Source: Rhodotorula mucilaginosa
Taxonomy: Eukaryota > Basidiomycota > Microbotryomycetes > Sporidiobolales > Sporidiobolaceae
Assembly: GCA_034406715.1 (NCBI GenBank)
Contig: CP137865.1
Location: 310,001-374,000, forward strand
Direction of reading: 5' to 3'
Length of the DNA: 64,000 nt
The translations under genes were made by a program, and so were the position numbers. A model generated the notes under the pieces. That model saw only the letters and a program-made list of their open reading frames with translations, was not told where the DNA came from and did no database searches. Shown piece by piece: positions 1 through 11,593 of the stretch. Position 1 is the stretch's first letter; each line of letters opens with the position of its first letter.

Positions 1-1433
1 TCTTCCGCCGCTTCCGGAGGTGGAATGCTCTCTCTACTGACGCACGGAGGATGGGTATATAATACGTTTCGACTTGCACAGGAAAAGTTCCCAGAGCTGG
101 ACGTCAAGACTCACAAGGCCGAGATCGATGCGCTCACGACTCGGATCTTTACCGCCGGAGCGAGTGGGGACGAAGAGGTGAGCCGTCGCTGCAGACACGC
201 TGACCTTTTGAGGCTGCCCTGCAATGGCCTCGAGAGGTGCCGACAGTGCAACCGTGGTATTCACAGGAAGCGGACGTCAAGCCGACCGTCACCTCGCCCA
301 AGCCGAAACTGCCCAACTTCTCCAAAGTCAAGCGCGCTCGCTCGCCTTCCAGTACCGTCGACAGCTCGGACGCCGTTCCCGCTTCCTCTCCCGCTTTTGC
401 CCTCGCTTCGACGTCAGCTACTCGGGTCAAGAAGGAAGAAGCTCCGGCCTTGACCGACGAGGAACTCGCGCGCCAGATGCAGGCCGAGTTTGAGCAGCAG
501 GCGACCGTGGGCCGCTCGACTCGCAACGGTGGCTCGGCTGCCTCGGCGGTGAAGAAGCGTGCTCCGATCAAAAAGTCGAAGAAGAACAAGAAGGCGGGCT
601 CGGACGACGACGACGACGGCGCGGTCAAGAAGAAGAAGCGCAAGACGTCCCACACCGGGTTCAACAAGTTGCACGTCCTCAGCGATGAGATGGCCGAAGT
701 CTGTGGCGCGCCGGTCCTGAGTCGGCCGGGAGTCACCAAGGTGAGCCCGCTTTCGTCAGCGCAGGATCCGCCAAGGACCGTCAATCTGATCTCCTCCTCG
801 ACTGCCTCGCAGGCTCTTTGGAAGTACATCAAAGCCAACGACTTGCAAGATCCCGATCTGCGTACCGACATTCTCCCGGATGATCAGCTGAAGGTGCGCA
901 CTGTGCCAGAGGTCTAGCAGTAGCGGCGGCCCGGAGCACCGCAAACCGATTGCCGTCTACTTATGACAATGGTTGCTTGTGTGCGCAGAAAGTCCTCCCT
1001 TTCGAGCGCATCAAGTAAGCTACCTCCTGCATGCCTGCTCCTAAGGTCAAGCAAGCTAATGACGTCCCGCCCTCCTCGGTCAGCTCTTTCAAGATGGCGA
1101 AACACATCGGGTCAGTTCCGGTGGCCCTTCCCATCTCGATCTCCTCACGCGCTCGTGACGAGTGAACGATTGAGCTTCCGCGATCGACTAACGCAGTCTC
1201 TACTCTGCAGTGCACATCTGTACCCTTACGACGAAGCCGAGCACGGGCACCTCGCGCCGCCTCTCGACCCCGTCTCGGACGCCGATTCCGACCCCGAAGA
1301 TGACCGCAAACCCAAGCTCAAAGCAGAACGCGGGACGCCCTCTTCCTCTTCCGGTGCTGTCGGCGTGCAGCGCGCGAACGGACGTACGAAGAGTGCGGCC
1401 GAGGTCGATTCGGAGGACGACTTGAGCTTCTGA
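1..1433 (+). CDS. SWIB/MDM2-domain protein with DEK_C-like N-terminus (5' end outside window)
   Basis: This is a probable chromatin-associated protein of the yeast Tri1/Uaf30 type. The 5' end is missing. The first visible part ends in a DEK_C-like helix (EKFPELDVKTHKAEIDAL) just before a donor at 178. A basic, Ser-rich and Asp-rich linker with NLS-like KKKKRK runs follows from 267. The SWIB domain is split over four exons: FNKLHVLSDEMAEVCG, then LWKYIKANDLQDPDLR, then VLPFERI, then FKMAKHIG and HLYPYDEAEHGHL. Exons visible: to 177, 267-740, 813-893, 989-1014, 1084-1110, 1211-1433; every junction keeps frame. The tail is acidic and ends SEDDLSF. The family binds chromatin or rDNA transcription factors; the exact role here is inference. 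Bases 1-87 may contain the end of another intron (ctgac then cacag). Confidence 0.85.
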
Positions 1434-1867
1434 GTTTGAGTCTTGAGTGGCGCTTGAGGGAACCGGTGGGGAAAGTACATAACGCTGGAGAGGAGAAGGG
1501 CGGGTTGGAGTCAGAAAAGACCTCGCCTGTTTGCGCTTGTTTGAGACGCTTGGTTTCGGAGTGTTGGGAGGGAGTAAATGCAGGAAGGCTCTTCCTTGGT
1601 GTGCAACGCGAATCTTTTGCTTGTTCGCTCGTGCTTTCTTCCCGAGCTCAACGAGCCCCGCCCAAGACTTGGCAGACTTCGAGCAGGGTCACATCTTCAG
1701 AAAACTTTCAAAGTTGCATTAGCACGATAGGCAAAGGAGATCCACAGGGATGTTTTACAAGGGATCGATAAGCAGAGGGTTGTGATTCAGGGCGTGTCCG
1801 TGAGGCCGAAGGGGGGCGGTATGATTAAACTATGTACGGGAATTTGTCGATGTAGCGGAGGGCCGGT
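1434..1867. other. Convergent 3' intergenic region
   Basis: This lies between the 3' ends of the SWIB gene (+) and the His-rich gene (-). I see no ORF with a recognisable domain and no structured RNA. It probably holds the two 3' UTRs. Confidence 0.6.
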
Positions 1868-3602
1868 TTAGCGAGCGCTGCCGATGTTCATGTTCTGGAC
1901 GCCCGACTCGAGACCGGAGCCGTGCGTGCCGTGCGTGCCGTGCGTGCTGTGGGTGCCGGGCAATCCATGGGGGCCGTGCGTGCCGTGCGTGCCGTGCACA
2001 GTCGACGGAACGGTCGAGGAACCAACTCCGGCCGTGCGGACCGAGCCCGACCGCTCCGGGCCGTTCGCCGAACCCATCATGCCAGTCTGGCCAGCCGGGA
2101 GGATCGACGATTGTTGTCCACCAAGGTGCGTCGCCGCAAAAATCGGTTCGCGGTTAATGAACTCGACCTCGTACTTTGTCGCTTCGCCTCCGACTTCGCG
2201 GCGCGTGTCGGGGACGAGTTTGTGCCCTTCGCGGGCGGGCGGGACGCCCGTCATGGAAGGACCGCCGGCGACGATGGGCGAGCCGGGAGGGTGAGCGACG
2301 GTGGGGAAAGTGTGCGAGGGGGAGGTGGGCATCGCAGAGGGGGAGAGGGGCTCGCCGTTCGGGTGGATCATGGTCTGCGGAGTGAAGGTGGAGTTGAGGC
2401 GGTAGCTGCGAGCGAGAGACATATGAGCCGTCAACTTTCGAATTCGACGCCACAGAGACGAACGAGTACGCACAACTCGTGGAGGTCGCGCTGCCATACC
2501 GGCTGGACGATCGTGTGGTAGTGGTGAATGACGTTCTCAGTCACGACCGTCTCTCCGCGGTCGACCTTGACGCGGTCATGCGGGACGACCGTATAGGTAC
2601 TGATGCTCTGGGCGTTGAGGCGCTTGAGCAACGCCTCCTCCTCGGCCGAGTTGGCGTGACGTTCCTCGATGTGCGTGACCGGAACCTCGCGGTACGAGAG
2701 GACCTCTTCGAGGTGGCGTTCGTCGACGAGAGGCTGGACGTGAGTCTGGACGTGGTGCACATGGCGGTCAACGGTGCGGACCCGCTCGACCTCCTCAACC
2801 TCGTGGATGTGGCGGCGCTCGTCTGTGAGCGACCGCATCAATGGCGCATGAGTCAGTCATCGGAATGTTGAGTTTCCGAGGACGAGGCATATGGACTGGA
2901 AAGGCGCGCCGACTCACGGACGACCGGCTGGAGGTACTTGTGGTCGTGCTCGGCGAGAGCGGCATCCTCCGGCGAGAGAGCAGCGTCAGCGGCGGGCTGG
3001 GCGTGGTGACCGTGCGGCGGCATCGCAGCCTCCTTGACATTGGCGAGGCCCGACTGGGCTCCCTCGGACGTGTGCGAGCGTTCCGCACCCGCGAGTGACT
3101 GGCCGCGCGTCGACTCGCCTTCGTGGTCACGGTTGCCGTGGTGGTGCGAAGAAGCGGTGGCAGCGGCGGCGGCGCCGGCAAGAGCGGCGCCTCCCGCAGC
3201 AGTTCCAGCTCCCGCTCCGGAGTGGTGAGAACGCTCCTTGTCGAGGCGGTCCTGCTCTGCCTCGCGCGCGAGAACTTTGTCGTCGTGACTACCCTGGTGG
3301 TGCGTTGTGCCGGTCGCACTCTCTCCGGCCACTTTGGCATCGTGCAAGTTGGGCTTGACCTCGTTCGAAGTGGGCGAGACGGTCGCAGGTCCCGCTCCCG
3401 GGTGCTGTTGCTGCTCGCGGGTGGCAGCGGCAGCGATAGGGGCACGCTCAGTACTGGTAGCGGACGAGGTCGAGGCGCGCTTGGCATCGTCGTGGCTGCT
3501 CCGCATCGCGGTCCGCTCGTCCTTCTCGTCCGAGGGCGTCATCTCGGCAGTGAAGAAGCCCGAGGGCGAGAGGTTCTTGTCCTTCTTGTGGAAGAGTCCC
3601 AT
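1868..3602 (-). CDS. His-rich protein with VQP motifs and HGT repeats, function unknown
   Basis: The model has three exons (3602-2918, 2822-2474, 2405-1868) giving 523 residues in one frame. The start MGLFHKKDK was chosen because the upstream in-frame sequence looks untranslated. Residues 1-220 are low complexity, rich in Ala, Ser, His, Asp and Glu. The middle part alternates short His/Val/Glu stretches (YLQPVVHERRHIHEVEEVE, VQTHVQPLVDERHLEEVL, HTIVQPVW), a pattern I associate with a fungal family of stress- or allergen-annotated proteins; that link is from memory and weak. The C-terminus carries HGTHGTHG repeats. No signal peptide or membrane segment is seen, so it is probably cytosolic and largely disordered. 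Function is not known. Confidence 0.8.
1920..1999 (-). repeat. In-frame 9-base tandem repeat encoding HGT units
   Basis: The plus strand repeats gtgccgtgc units, interrupted once. On the coding (minus) strand they give HGTHGTHG-type peptide near the C-terminus of the His-rich protein. Such repeats tend to change in copy number between strains. Confidence 0.8.
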
Positions 3603-4080
3603 TCTGAGGTCTCTCTTGTGAGTGGTAAGAGTGTGAAAGGGTGTGCTGCGCGAACAGAAGAGCGTCAGAGGCGAGAGAAAGTGGGGCAGCGCAACGTCGA
3701 CTGCGGCCGTCCAGAACAACCTTTACACGCGGCCGTTGAGCAGAGCGGACTTGATCTCTAGCAGCCTATACTCGAGGAGCTTACAGTGAGTCAACAGTGC
3801 GTGTCTATGCTGTACGTCAAGACCGAGAACAGCGCACGCACTGACACGCGAAACGACGACGTCACCGCTCGATCGCTTCCAACTTTGAGAAGGTTCAGCT
3901 TTGTCCATCGCACCGCCGACGCTCGGCCTCTCACTACGGGTTCAGGCTCTGCTATACTTCCTATACTTGTAGACACGACTAGAGAGCGAACCTGATGCAG
4001 TCTCTGTACACGTTCTGTCTTTTTGCAACACGGTCCTCCCTGCTCAATTCTACTCAGCCCGCTAATCTCTCTCCTCCTTT
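3603..4080. other. Intergenic, promoter side of the His-rich gene
   Basis: This lies between the start of the His-rich gene and the stop of the BAG gene, both on the minus strand. Short ctatact repeats near 3950-3970 are the only visible pattern. No gene is supported. Confidence 0.5.
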
Positions 4081-5734
4081 TTACCAACCCCAGCCTCCCA
4101 ACGGCCCTGCTCGGCCAAACAAGTAATCATTATCGGGGGTCATCCATCCACCGCCACCCCGACCCCGTTGCGAAGTCCGCGGCGGTGGCGATGACGGTGC
4201 CGCCGCAGATCTCCTCCTCGCGTCCTGGTACCCGCCGAGGTCTTGCTCGCGAGGGTACCCGTGCCCGTACCACGGCACGCGCGAGGGGGATTGAGCTTGG
4301 GGGTACCATATCCCCGTGCGGGGATCAACGAGGTACGGGATCCCTTCGTCGTCGTAGACGAGTCCTTCGCTCTCGCCTTCTCCGGCTCCGGCTCGACGAT
4401 CTGGGTACGTAGCATGCGAGCTGGGAGCTTCGCGACGACCGGCGGGGGCAAAGGGGCCGAGACCTCCACCGCCACCGCCAAAGAGGGCCTCGAGCGGATC
4501 GAGCGGGGCCGCCGCCGCACGACGAGGAGGAGGAGGCTGGGCGTGGTGAGGGTGCGGGTGCTGCTGCTGCTGGGACGGCGTCGGTCGCGCAGAAGAAGAA
4601 GAAGGGTGCGGGGGAGATTTCGGTGCATTGTTGTTGGTAGGGACGCGCGGTCTCGCCTGCGAAGGCGCCGAAGGGTGTCGGCCCCGCGACTGTGGCTGCT
4701 GCTGCGGGTGTTGATCCTGCTCGCGTCGGCTCATCTCGCGCTCGTCGGCGCTCGTCAACATCTCCTCCTCGTCGCCGTCTTCGGCGCGACACATCGGGAT
4801 CGGCGGCGCTGCTGCCGCGCGCTGACTGCTCTGCTGCTGCTTCTGCTTATTGTTCGCCTGAGTTCGACCAGGTTCATGGCGGCGAGCCTGCTCCTTCGTC
4901 TGTTGAGCGTTTTGGTGTCCTGAGAGTATAGGTAGAAGTCAGCACCAGCGAGCCCGAGTAAGCAAACCTTCTCGACTCACCCGAATCCCTCGCGTGGTAG
5001 ACGACCTCATCGATCGGCGTCTCCGGTTCTTCTCCTTCAGTCTCGGGCGCAGCTTCGTCGTTGTTACGTTGTGCGGATTGGCTTTGGCGAGGCTGAGGGG
5101 TCGCCGTGCCGCTCGTCTCGCCACTGCCGCCCTGTGCCGGCGCAGTCGGAGTCGACGACGATTCGGCGGGCACCCAATCGGGACCTTGCCCTCCCGCCTG
5201 CTTCGCTTGAAACACGTCCCTCCTCCACTTCTCGACCCGCTGCGCCTCCCCCTCCACCCTCTTCACGAGCGCCTTCCTCGTCGTGCGAACTTGAATGTCG
5301 CCCCCACTCTCGACGCCATCCAACTCGGTCAACAACCTCGTCAACCCTTCTTCGTACGCGTGAACGGGGGCGTTGGTGGAATTGTATTCGAGTTTGGGTG
5401 CGTTCAGGGAGGCACGCGGTTGGAAGACGAGCTTGGCGGGGGGCGGCGGGGAGAACTTTCGCTCGAGGTCTCGAAACCGGGCGGCGAGGCGGTCGAGTTC
5501 CTGCAGCCGCTGCGTGCGCTCGTCGACGACGGGTTCCTCCTCCTCCTTTCTCTCCTCGGATGCTTCATCTTGTGCTGCCTTGCGTGGTGGTTGGGCTTGC
5601 TGCTCCTGAGGAGTCGTTGCCGACGATGATGACGCAGGAGGCTGCTGCTGAGGCCCCCGCGCGGCTCGACGCTGGACCGGAGGCGGTTGACTACGCGAGC
5701 GCCATGGATTCGAACTGCCGAACGTCGGGAACAT
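4081..5734 (-). CDS. BAG-domain co-chaperone-like protein
   Basis: Two exons (5734-4981, 4919-4081) give 530 residues. Residues about 75-95 form a helix (RLQELDRLAARFRDLERKF). About 130-172 match the BAG signature: LTRLLTELDGVESGGD, then VR, RKALVKRVEGEA and a final helix. BAG domains bind the Hsp70 ATPase domain and act as nucleotide exchange factors. The N-terminus and the whole C-terminal half are disordered: Pro, Gln, Ser and Gly tracts with a short ordered-looking piece (YDDEGIPYLVDPRTGIWYP). No membrane segment or ubiquitin-like domain is seen. The start MFPTFGSSNPW follows a non-conserved upstream frame. BAG assignment is from motif reading; client specificity is unknown. Confidence 0.8.
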
Positions 5735-7163
5735 GGTCGCAGCTTCTTGGTACAGGGAGAGAGGGTGGCAGGTGTGTCGCCGAGGTCGGCCACGATCACG
5801 CGGAACCGAAAAGTGTGTTCGAGAAGGTCGGCGCGGCAAGGGACCCTCGCTTGCTCTAGACACGCACACCATATATTGCTCAGCGACTACATAGACGTAC
5901 TGAATCCGATTTTTACGTGAGGCAAGTGGCGAAGCGCAAGGTGCTAGATCCGGGTTCAACTAAATTCGACTTGAGCTGCTCGGCGTTTCATTTCCAACTC
6001 GGCGTATTCCGGGAGCCATGCAGCCAAGCGGCTTGCCCGTGTCATACCCAAGACGTTAACTGTCGGAGGGATGTACCGAAAGGATCGAGGAGCTCGCAGA
6101 TCCGCCACTTTGCGGACTCTTCGCGGGCTGACATTCGCGTTGACGTTTCGACTCGGTGTTGGCGGACGCCAGATGCAGCGCAAAGTTGCTTGAGAGCACT
6201 CAGCCGTCATTGCGTGTGCGAGACTAAAAGGCGTGCGTGAGGAGGTAATGTCGACGTGTTGGGCGGCCGCGACTTGTGTGACGATGGGGTGACGGCGTAA
6301 TTCGGTGCACGGAGGTTGCCGAAAGCATAATTCTGAAACCGCCCGAACTTTACGACAGCGCCGGAATGTGTTGCGAGCCACAAGACCGCCTCTTCCGAAC
6401 GGCGCAAGAGTCTTCAGTCGATGGGTGCGAAGGCGTAGCGTGGCGACGCTGCTTCTCGAAGCCGCCCACGAGCGAGCGAGCGAACGAACAGACCGGTTCC
6501 GCATGTGATGTTGGGTAGCGCACATCTCGGTACAGCGGCGAGAAAAGCTGGTTCCTGTGTTCTGAGGATTGACATCGGATGCTCAAGAGGTCGACAGCAT
6601 CAAGCAAGCAAGCGAGATGGTGAATGCTAGCGGTGCTCAGCACCCGTCCCGCCATTCCCCCGACTCGAGAATCGCGTGCGCAAGCTTCTTGATCATTCCA
6701 GTGCCATACAGCCGGTGTGCGGATGAGGGGCGCTCCGGCGGCGCTGCGATGAGCGAGTCGAGGTGATGAGACGAGATCGCGGGCGGCACGCCTCGAGGGC
6801 ATTTCAGAACTGACCAGCCGAGTGGACAAGTTATCGATAGCGTTGCCTGGCACGAGCTACACGTCTGTCATCGCCGCCGAGTGATGTGTGGGAGAGCAAG
6901 AGTTGCCGCCTGGACCCTTCTGCCAAGTCGCCAGCTGTGCCATCGCCAGCTCAGCCATTCCATTTGCAGGCTAGAGCACAGACGTTCCAAGCTTCTCTTG
7001 ACAGCTGCGCAGACTCGAGTGTCTTGGCGCATCACCGCAAAAGGAGCGACCGCGACCGCCTCGCTTCGATCCCTTTTCAGGAGCACCTTTCCTCGCCTCG
7101 GTTGACGCTCGAAGCCGTCGCGGAATCAGTTTAGCAGTCGCAGGAGCAGCACGCCCTCAACTC
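5735..7163. other. Long divergent intergenic region (about 1.4 kb)
   Basis: This is the largest gene-free stretch in the window, between the divergent starts of the BAG gene (-) and the gene at 7164 (+). There is a TATA-like atatat near 5871 on the BAG side and a short gagcgagcgagcgaac run near 6471. Open frames up to 189 codons exist but lack domain, splice or codon support. It may hold two long promoters, long 5' UTRs or an unrecognised non-coding gene. Confidence 0.5.
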
Positions 7164-8008
7164 ATGAGCTCGACCACTACAGCTGCTGAGCCTTCCGGTC
7201 AGTCGCCTTGTTGAAGATGATCCTCACGCTGCAACGGAACGAGTACTCCGGCGCGGGCGCGATTCACCATTGGGATCAGGTCGGCTGACACTTCATGACC
7301 TCGATTTCCACAGCTCCCGGAGAGGGCACAGACCTCTCCAGCTTCCTCGGCCAACCCCCGTTCTCATCAACCTCCTCTGCCCTCCTTTCTCAACTCGCTT
7401 CCACTCTCGCCCAACCCCCCGCCGATCCCATTGTCAAAGCCTACTCCGACATCGTCTACCTGAACTATCACTCTCTCGGACTATCGCTCTCGTTCGAGCC
7501 CTCGGGAGGGTACAAGCCCGGACGAGGAACGGACCTCGACGAGGTACGGAACGAAGGCTCGAACGGACGCTTGACTTGCAGCGGAGTGGACGTGTACAAC
7601 CACGAAGACGAGGAGGAGGACGAGGGGGCTAAAAAGGACGGCCCGCCTCGGAAGCGCAAAGGCCCCGGCGCCCACTACGCCCCCTTCCCTCGATACCCCA
7701 TCCTCCTCCCCGCGCCCGGCAGCCCCAATTCGGATTCAAAACCCACCCCCTTCCCACTCGAGCCCTCCACGATCGGTAAAACCCTCGTCTCTCACTACGG
7801 CGAACCGTCCCGCAAAGGGGGCGGCGAATCCGGCACGTCGATGGGAGTCTGGACCGAATGGACCCCGGAGGGGATCATGGTCGAATGGAGGAGTAGCGGG
7901 TTGGGAGCGTGGGAGAAAGGAGGCGAGGCAAAGTGGAGCGTGATGAGCTTGTTCCCGAGGGGGAAGGAAGCGGGGATCGATCCGGAAGATGGAAAAGTCG
8001 GCATTTGA
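7164..8008 (+). CDS. Conserved fungal protein of unknown function
   Basis: Two exons (7164-7197, 7314-8008) give 242 residues. The short first exon encodes MSSTTTAAEPS and the junction codon GCT is split 1/2. The ordered N-terminal part contains FLGQPPFSSTSSALLSQL and DIVYLNYHSLGLSLSF, which looks like a conserved globular segment. A charged linker (HEDEEEDEGAKK) and a Pro-rich stretch follow, then a second ordered part with two TEW/VEW-like motifs (VWTEWTPEGIMVEW). No signal peptide, membrane helix or catalytic motif is visible. I do not recognise the family with confidence. Confidence 0.75.
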
Positions 8009-8566
8009 GCCGCGCGTCGAGTCGGAGTGTCGAAGGATCAGGTTCCGCCGTGAGGAGGTGAGCTCTTTTCGATATGGCACGTTCGTTCTGGCGGGCGCAA
8101 GCCTGGATGCTGACCTCTCACAGTTTCCGCTCGCAGGCATGGCCCGACCAGAATCCTCTGCTGCCGGCGCGATACGAATGATCGCGCCCGGAGCAATTGG
8201 ACTGCCGGCATAAGCGGTCCCTCGAATTCTCGCCGCACGGACTCGAACCGCTCTCGTATTGATACGCTCTGCACCTAGGCTCGAGCCGAACGCCTGACTT
8301 TCGAACGCTGGGTCGTCGCGTTGGTGGCGGCTTGCAGCAGGATGCCCCCCTAGGAGCGAATGATTGCCCAGTCAATAGAAAGGCGACCAAACCTCTTGCA
8401 AATCATGCCAATACTCCGAAGTAAAGAGCTGTCGAGAGAGGAACTGCTCGTGTGTCCTGTAGAGCACCTCGTGTAGAGACTCGAAATGTGTCACGTGCCC
8501 GCGCGCCGTCTCCCGCCAGCGCGAGTTTGATGAGAGGACTTGCAACCCGTGAACGCAGAGGGCAAG
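8009..8566. other. Intergenic, promoter side of the SprT-like protease gene
   Basis: No gene is seen. A perfect match to a tRNA B-box on the minus strand (8239-8249) has no matching acceptor stem or A-box and was rejected. A CACGTG lies near 8493. Confidence 0.5.
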
Positions 8567-11500
8567 ATGGCCTATACGGACGCAGACGAGGATGAGCTCG
8601 TCTCTCCGTCGACGCTCTGGGCTATGGCGACCCACACTCCGCGCCGCAACCCCGCTCGTCGCGCACCTCTCGCCTCCTCATCCAACACTACGACTCCGAC
8701 ACCGACACCGCGGCGCACGAGCCCGCGATTCGCGCGGGCGAGAGAACTCGAGAAGACACCGCCGTCGCTGCCGCCTCCCAAGACGCCGAATCGGAGAACT
8801 GTCGTCGCCGTCGAGGAGTCGAGCAAGTTGACTGACTCGGACGAGAAGCGACGCAAAGCACTTGCAGACGAGCTGTTCCCGCCTTCGCCGCCCAGGAATA
8901 CAGCAACGACCTCCGCGCCTGATGATGCGAATGCGAGTGCGGTGGGCACAAACGACGTCGACGGTCTCGAGGAGGAGGAGGAGGTCGTCGCAGATTCAGA
9001 AGTCGAGCGGGAACGAGAGGACGACCTCCAGTTCAGGCCGCATACCTCGCCAGGAAGCTCTACTTTCACAAAACCCTCGCGCACGAGCAAAGTCCGCCAA
9101 AGACGCCGCGAGAGCAGGCGGACGAGCAGCATCGTCTTCGACCTCGACGATCCGGCTTCAGGGCCCAACGTCGTTCCGGATAGCCAGGGTCAGGGCGCGA
9201 TCGCTGCTAGTCCTTCCATGGGCGAGGACGAAGGCGCTCTTGCCCGAAGGCTCGACCAACTCCAGCTCGAGTGCGTTCCCTTGTTCTTGTCGTCAATGCC
9301 ACAACATCGTTTCAGAACGCTCGTCTTTTCAGGGTGCAGAAAGCGGCGCGAGCTGACTTTGAACACCTTGGTGACTATGCAGATCTGCGACGTCGATAGG
9401 CGACACCGAACCCGAACAGCCCCTTCTACCGAAACCGCACCCGACCTCGCCGTTGGCGGCTGCCGACGTGCCGCCGTCGATGGCCAAAGTCCCGCGAGCG
9501 AGGCGACGAGTCACGATCTCCATCATCGATTCTTCTTCGTCTTCTTCTTCTGAAGATGAGGATGCGCCAAGGGATGCAGGCGCCTCGAATGGCGTTGAGG
9601 ACGTTGAGCGGAAGTCGTCGCCCCCTGCGGCCTCTGACCTGCCTGCTACGCCGTCCGACTCGGAGAACTCGGACGGCAGTAGCGCATCTCAACCTGTATC
9701 AGCGGAGAAGGAGAGCAGCCTGCCAAGACGAAAACGGATCGTTGAGGGCGGGAGCAGCAGTCCTGAACATACGGCCGCGCGAGTGCAGGACGAGTTGTCG
9801 AAGCCTTGGCCCGACGATGTCTTCGAGAACGATGGTGTACTCATTTAGTAAGTTTTCACTTTCTCTCAATTTCGTCCATGTGCTTGCTCGCTGACCTTTG
9901 CGAGCCTTCTTCTGAACAGTAATCCCACGCCGAAGAAACGGCCTGTCAAGCTGACGAAAACGCAATACCCGGCACGCTTACCACCGCGCAACGATACCGA
10001 TTCGCCCGCTTCCAGACGCAGTAATACCAAGAAGCCGGATAACGGCGGCAGGCGGCCAACGGTCGGCGGATCGAGTCTTCGAGTCGAAGTTGACTTGACG
10101 TGCGATACGAGCGATGAAGACGATGCAGACGTGGGCGACAGTGACTACCGGAATGATTCGGACGATGTGCGTGGGTACCATGACCACCTGTCAGTGATCC
10201 GCCAGACTGACCAAGCCTTTGTGGACAGTTGCCTTCATTGCGACGAGCTGTGCCGGACGCTCGAACTCCTTCTCGTCCCTCTGCGCCTCGCCTTCCGGGA
10301 CCACCACCACCACCTCTTCGTACGCCCTCTCGAAAAACAGCCACCAAAACTTCCAACGCTGCGCGAGGTTCCGACTCGCCCTCCGAACCGCGACTCTCGA
10401 CTGCGGACCGGTCCCGGCTGCCGCTCGAGCTGATCCGCGAACTCGATCGAGCCGTGTTTCGACAGGTTTGGAACGGCTTGCGGATTGTGAAAGGAGGGGA
10501 TGAGAGCGCGGGAAAGGGGTTGCCGGATGGGATTGAGGTGGTTTGGAATGCGAGGTTGCGGAACACGGCGGGTCGAGCTAGTTGGAAAACGTGAGTCCGG
10601 TCGCGCGTCCCGTTCTTCAAGTTGACCTTGCCCATCTGATGCCGTTGCTCTCCGTCCGTAGAAGCAAAAAGACTGCGACGGTGCGCGGCGAATCGGTCAC
10701 GACCACGACTCATCACGCGACGGTCGAGCTCTCGACCAAAGTCACCGACACGGCCTCGAAGTTGCGACATACTCTGGCGCACGAGTTGTGTCACCTCGCT
10801 GCGTGGGCTATCGATGGCGAGATGAAGCCTCCGCATGGCGCGGCCTTCAAGCGATGGTGCGTCAGGAGGGCATTCTTCCTCGGAGACTCGGAGGTACTGC
10901 TGACCGGACTGGCGGAACCGCTTTCTCGCAGGGCGAAACGAGTCATGATTGTTCGACCCGACATTGAGGTCACTACGACTCACGCGTACGAGATCGTCTA
11001 CAAGTACCGCTGGAAATGCGTCTCGGCAGTGTGCGGCAAGATGTGCGTGCTTTCGTTGTCTCCTTCGCTTCGACGCGAAATCCCCGACGCGCACGGAGTG
11101 ATTGACGAAGAGGTTTCGCGTTGCAGATTCGGTCGACACTCGGCATCTATCGACCCTGCGACGCACGGCTGTCCTTGCGGCGCTCGGATCGTCCCCATCG
11201 ACAAGGACGGCAACCCCAAGCCCGGTTACTCGATCGTCACCGCGACCGGAATGATCGTCTCGACTCCAAAGTCTGAGCGCAAGAAGAGCAAGTGGGTCGA
11301 GTTCCTGCAGGTGAGTCAAGACTCCTCTGAGGCGCTTTCTCCTTGTCGCTTCCTCGTCGTCATCGCAAACTCGTCCTCTCCTTGCTGACGCGCCGGTCTG
11401 CCCTGTTCGCTAGAGCGAGGGACCCCTCGTGCGCAAGGAAAACCCGAGCCTGTCGCAACCAGACGTCTTCAAGGTCGTTGCCAAGCGGTGGCAAAGTGCG

Positions 11501-11593
11501 AAGGAGCAGGCGCAACTCGCGGTCTCAGCTGCCCCCGAGCGCGTGGCCGAGGCGGCAAGGCTCGAAGAGTCGCTCGAAGCGTTGCGCTTGTAG
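8567..11593 (+). CDS. SprT-like metalloprotease, GCNA/Spartan type
   Basis: Eight exons (8567-9270, 9383-9847, 9920-10166, 10229-10590, 10662-10856, 10932-11042, 11127-11310, 11414-11593) give 815 residues. Residues 1-500 are disordered, acidic and Ser-rich, with possible SUMO-interaction-like acidic/hydrophobic runs (VTISIIDSS). The SprT fold starts near PLELIRELDRAVFRQVWN. The zinc site is HELCH (H633, E634, H637) plus H651 in PPHGAAFKRW. A Cys-rich module follows (RWKCVSAVCGK, GCPCGARIVPI). A C-terminal HMG-box-like helix pair (SLSQPDVFKVVAKRW) ends the protein. This order fits fungal GCNA-like proteins, which cleave proteins covalently trapped on DNA. Start chosen at the ATG in aagATGG; an upstream TTG is not credible. 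Confidence 0.88.

Noticed and set aside
5956-6525. 189-codon open frame in the 1.4-kb gap, minus strand
   Set aside because: No domain, no good start context, Arg/Ser-rich random-looking composition.
8239-8249. Perfect tRNA B-box match on the minus strand
   Set aside because: No 5' acceptor strand pairing with the CGGCGAG that follows, an A-G mismatch in the T-stem, and no A-box at the needed distance. Probably chance.
9946-11319. Open frame of 457 codons antisense to the SprT-like protease gene
   Set aside because: It covers exons and introns of a well-supported gene and has no recognisable domain.
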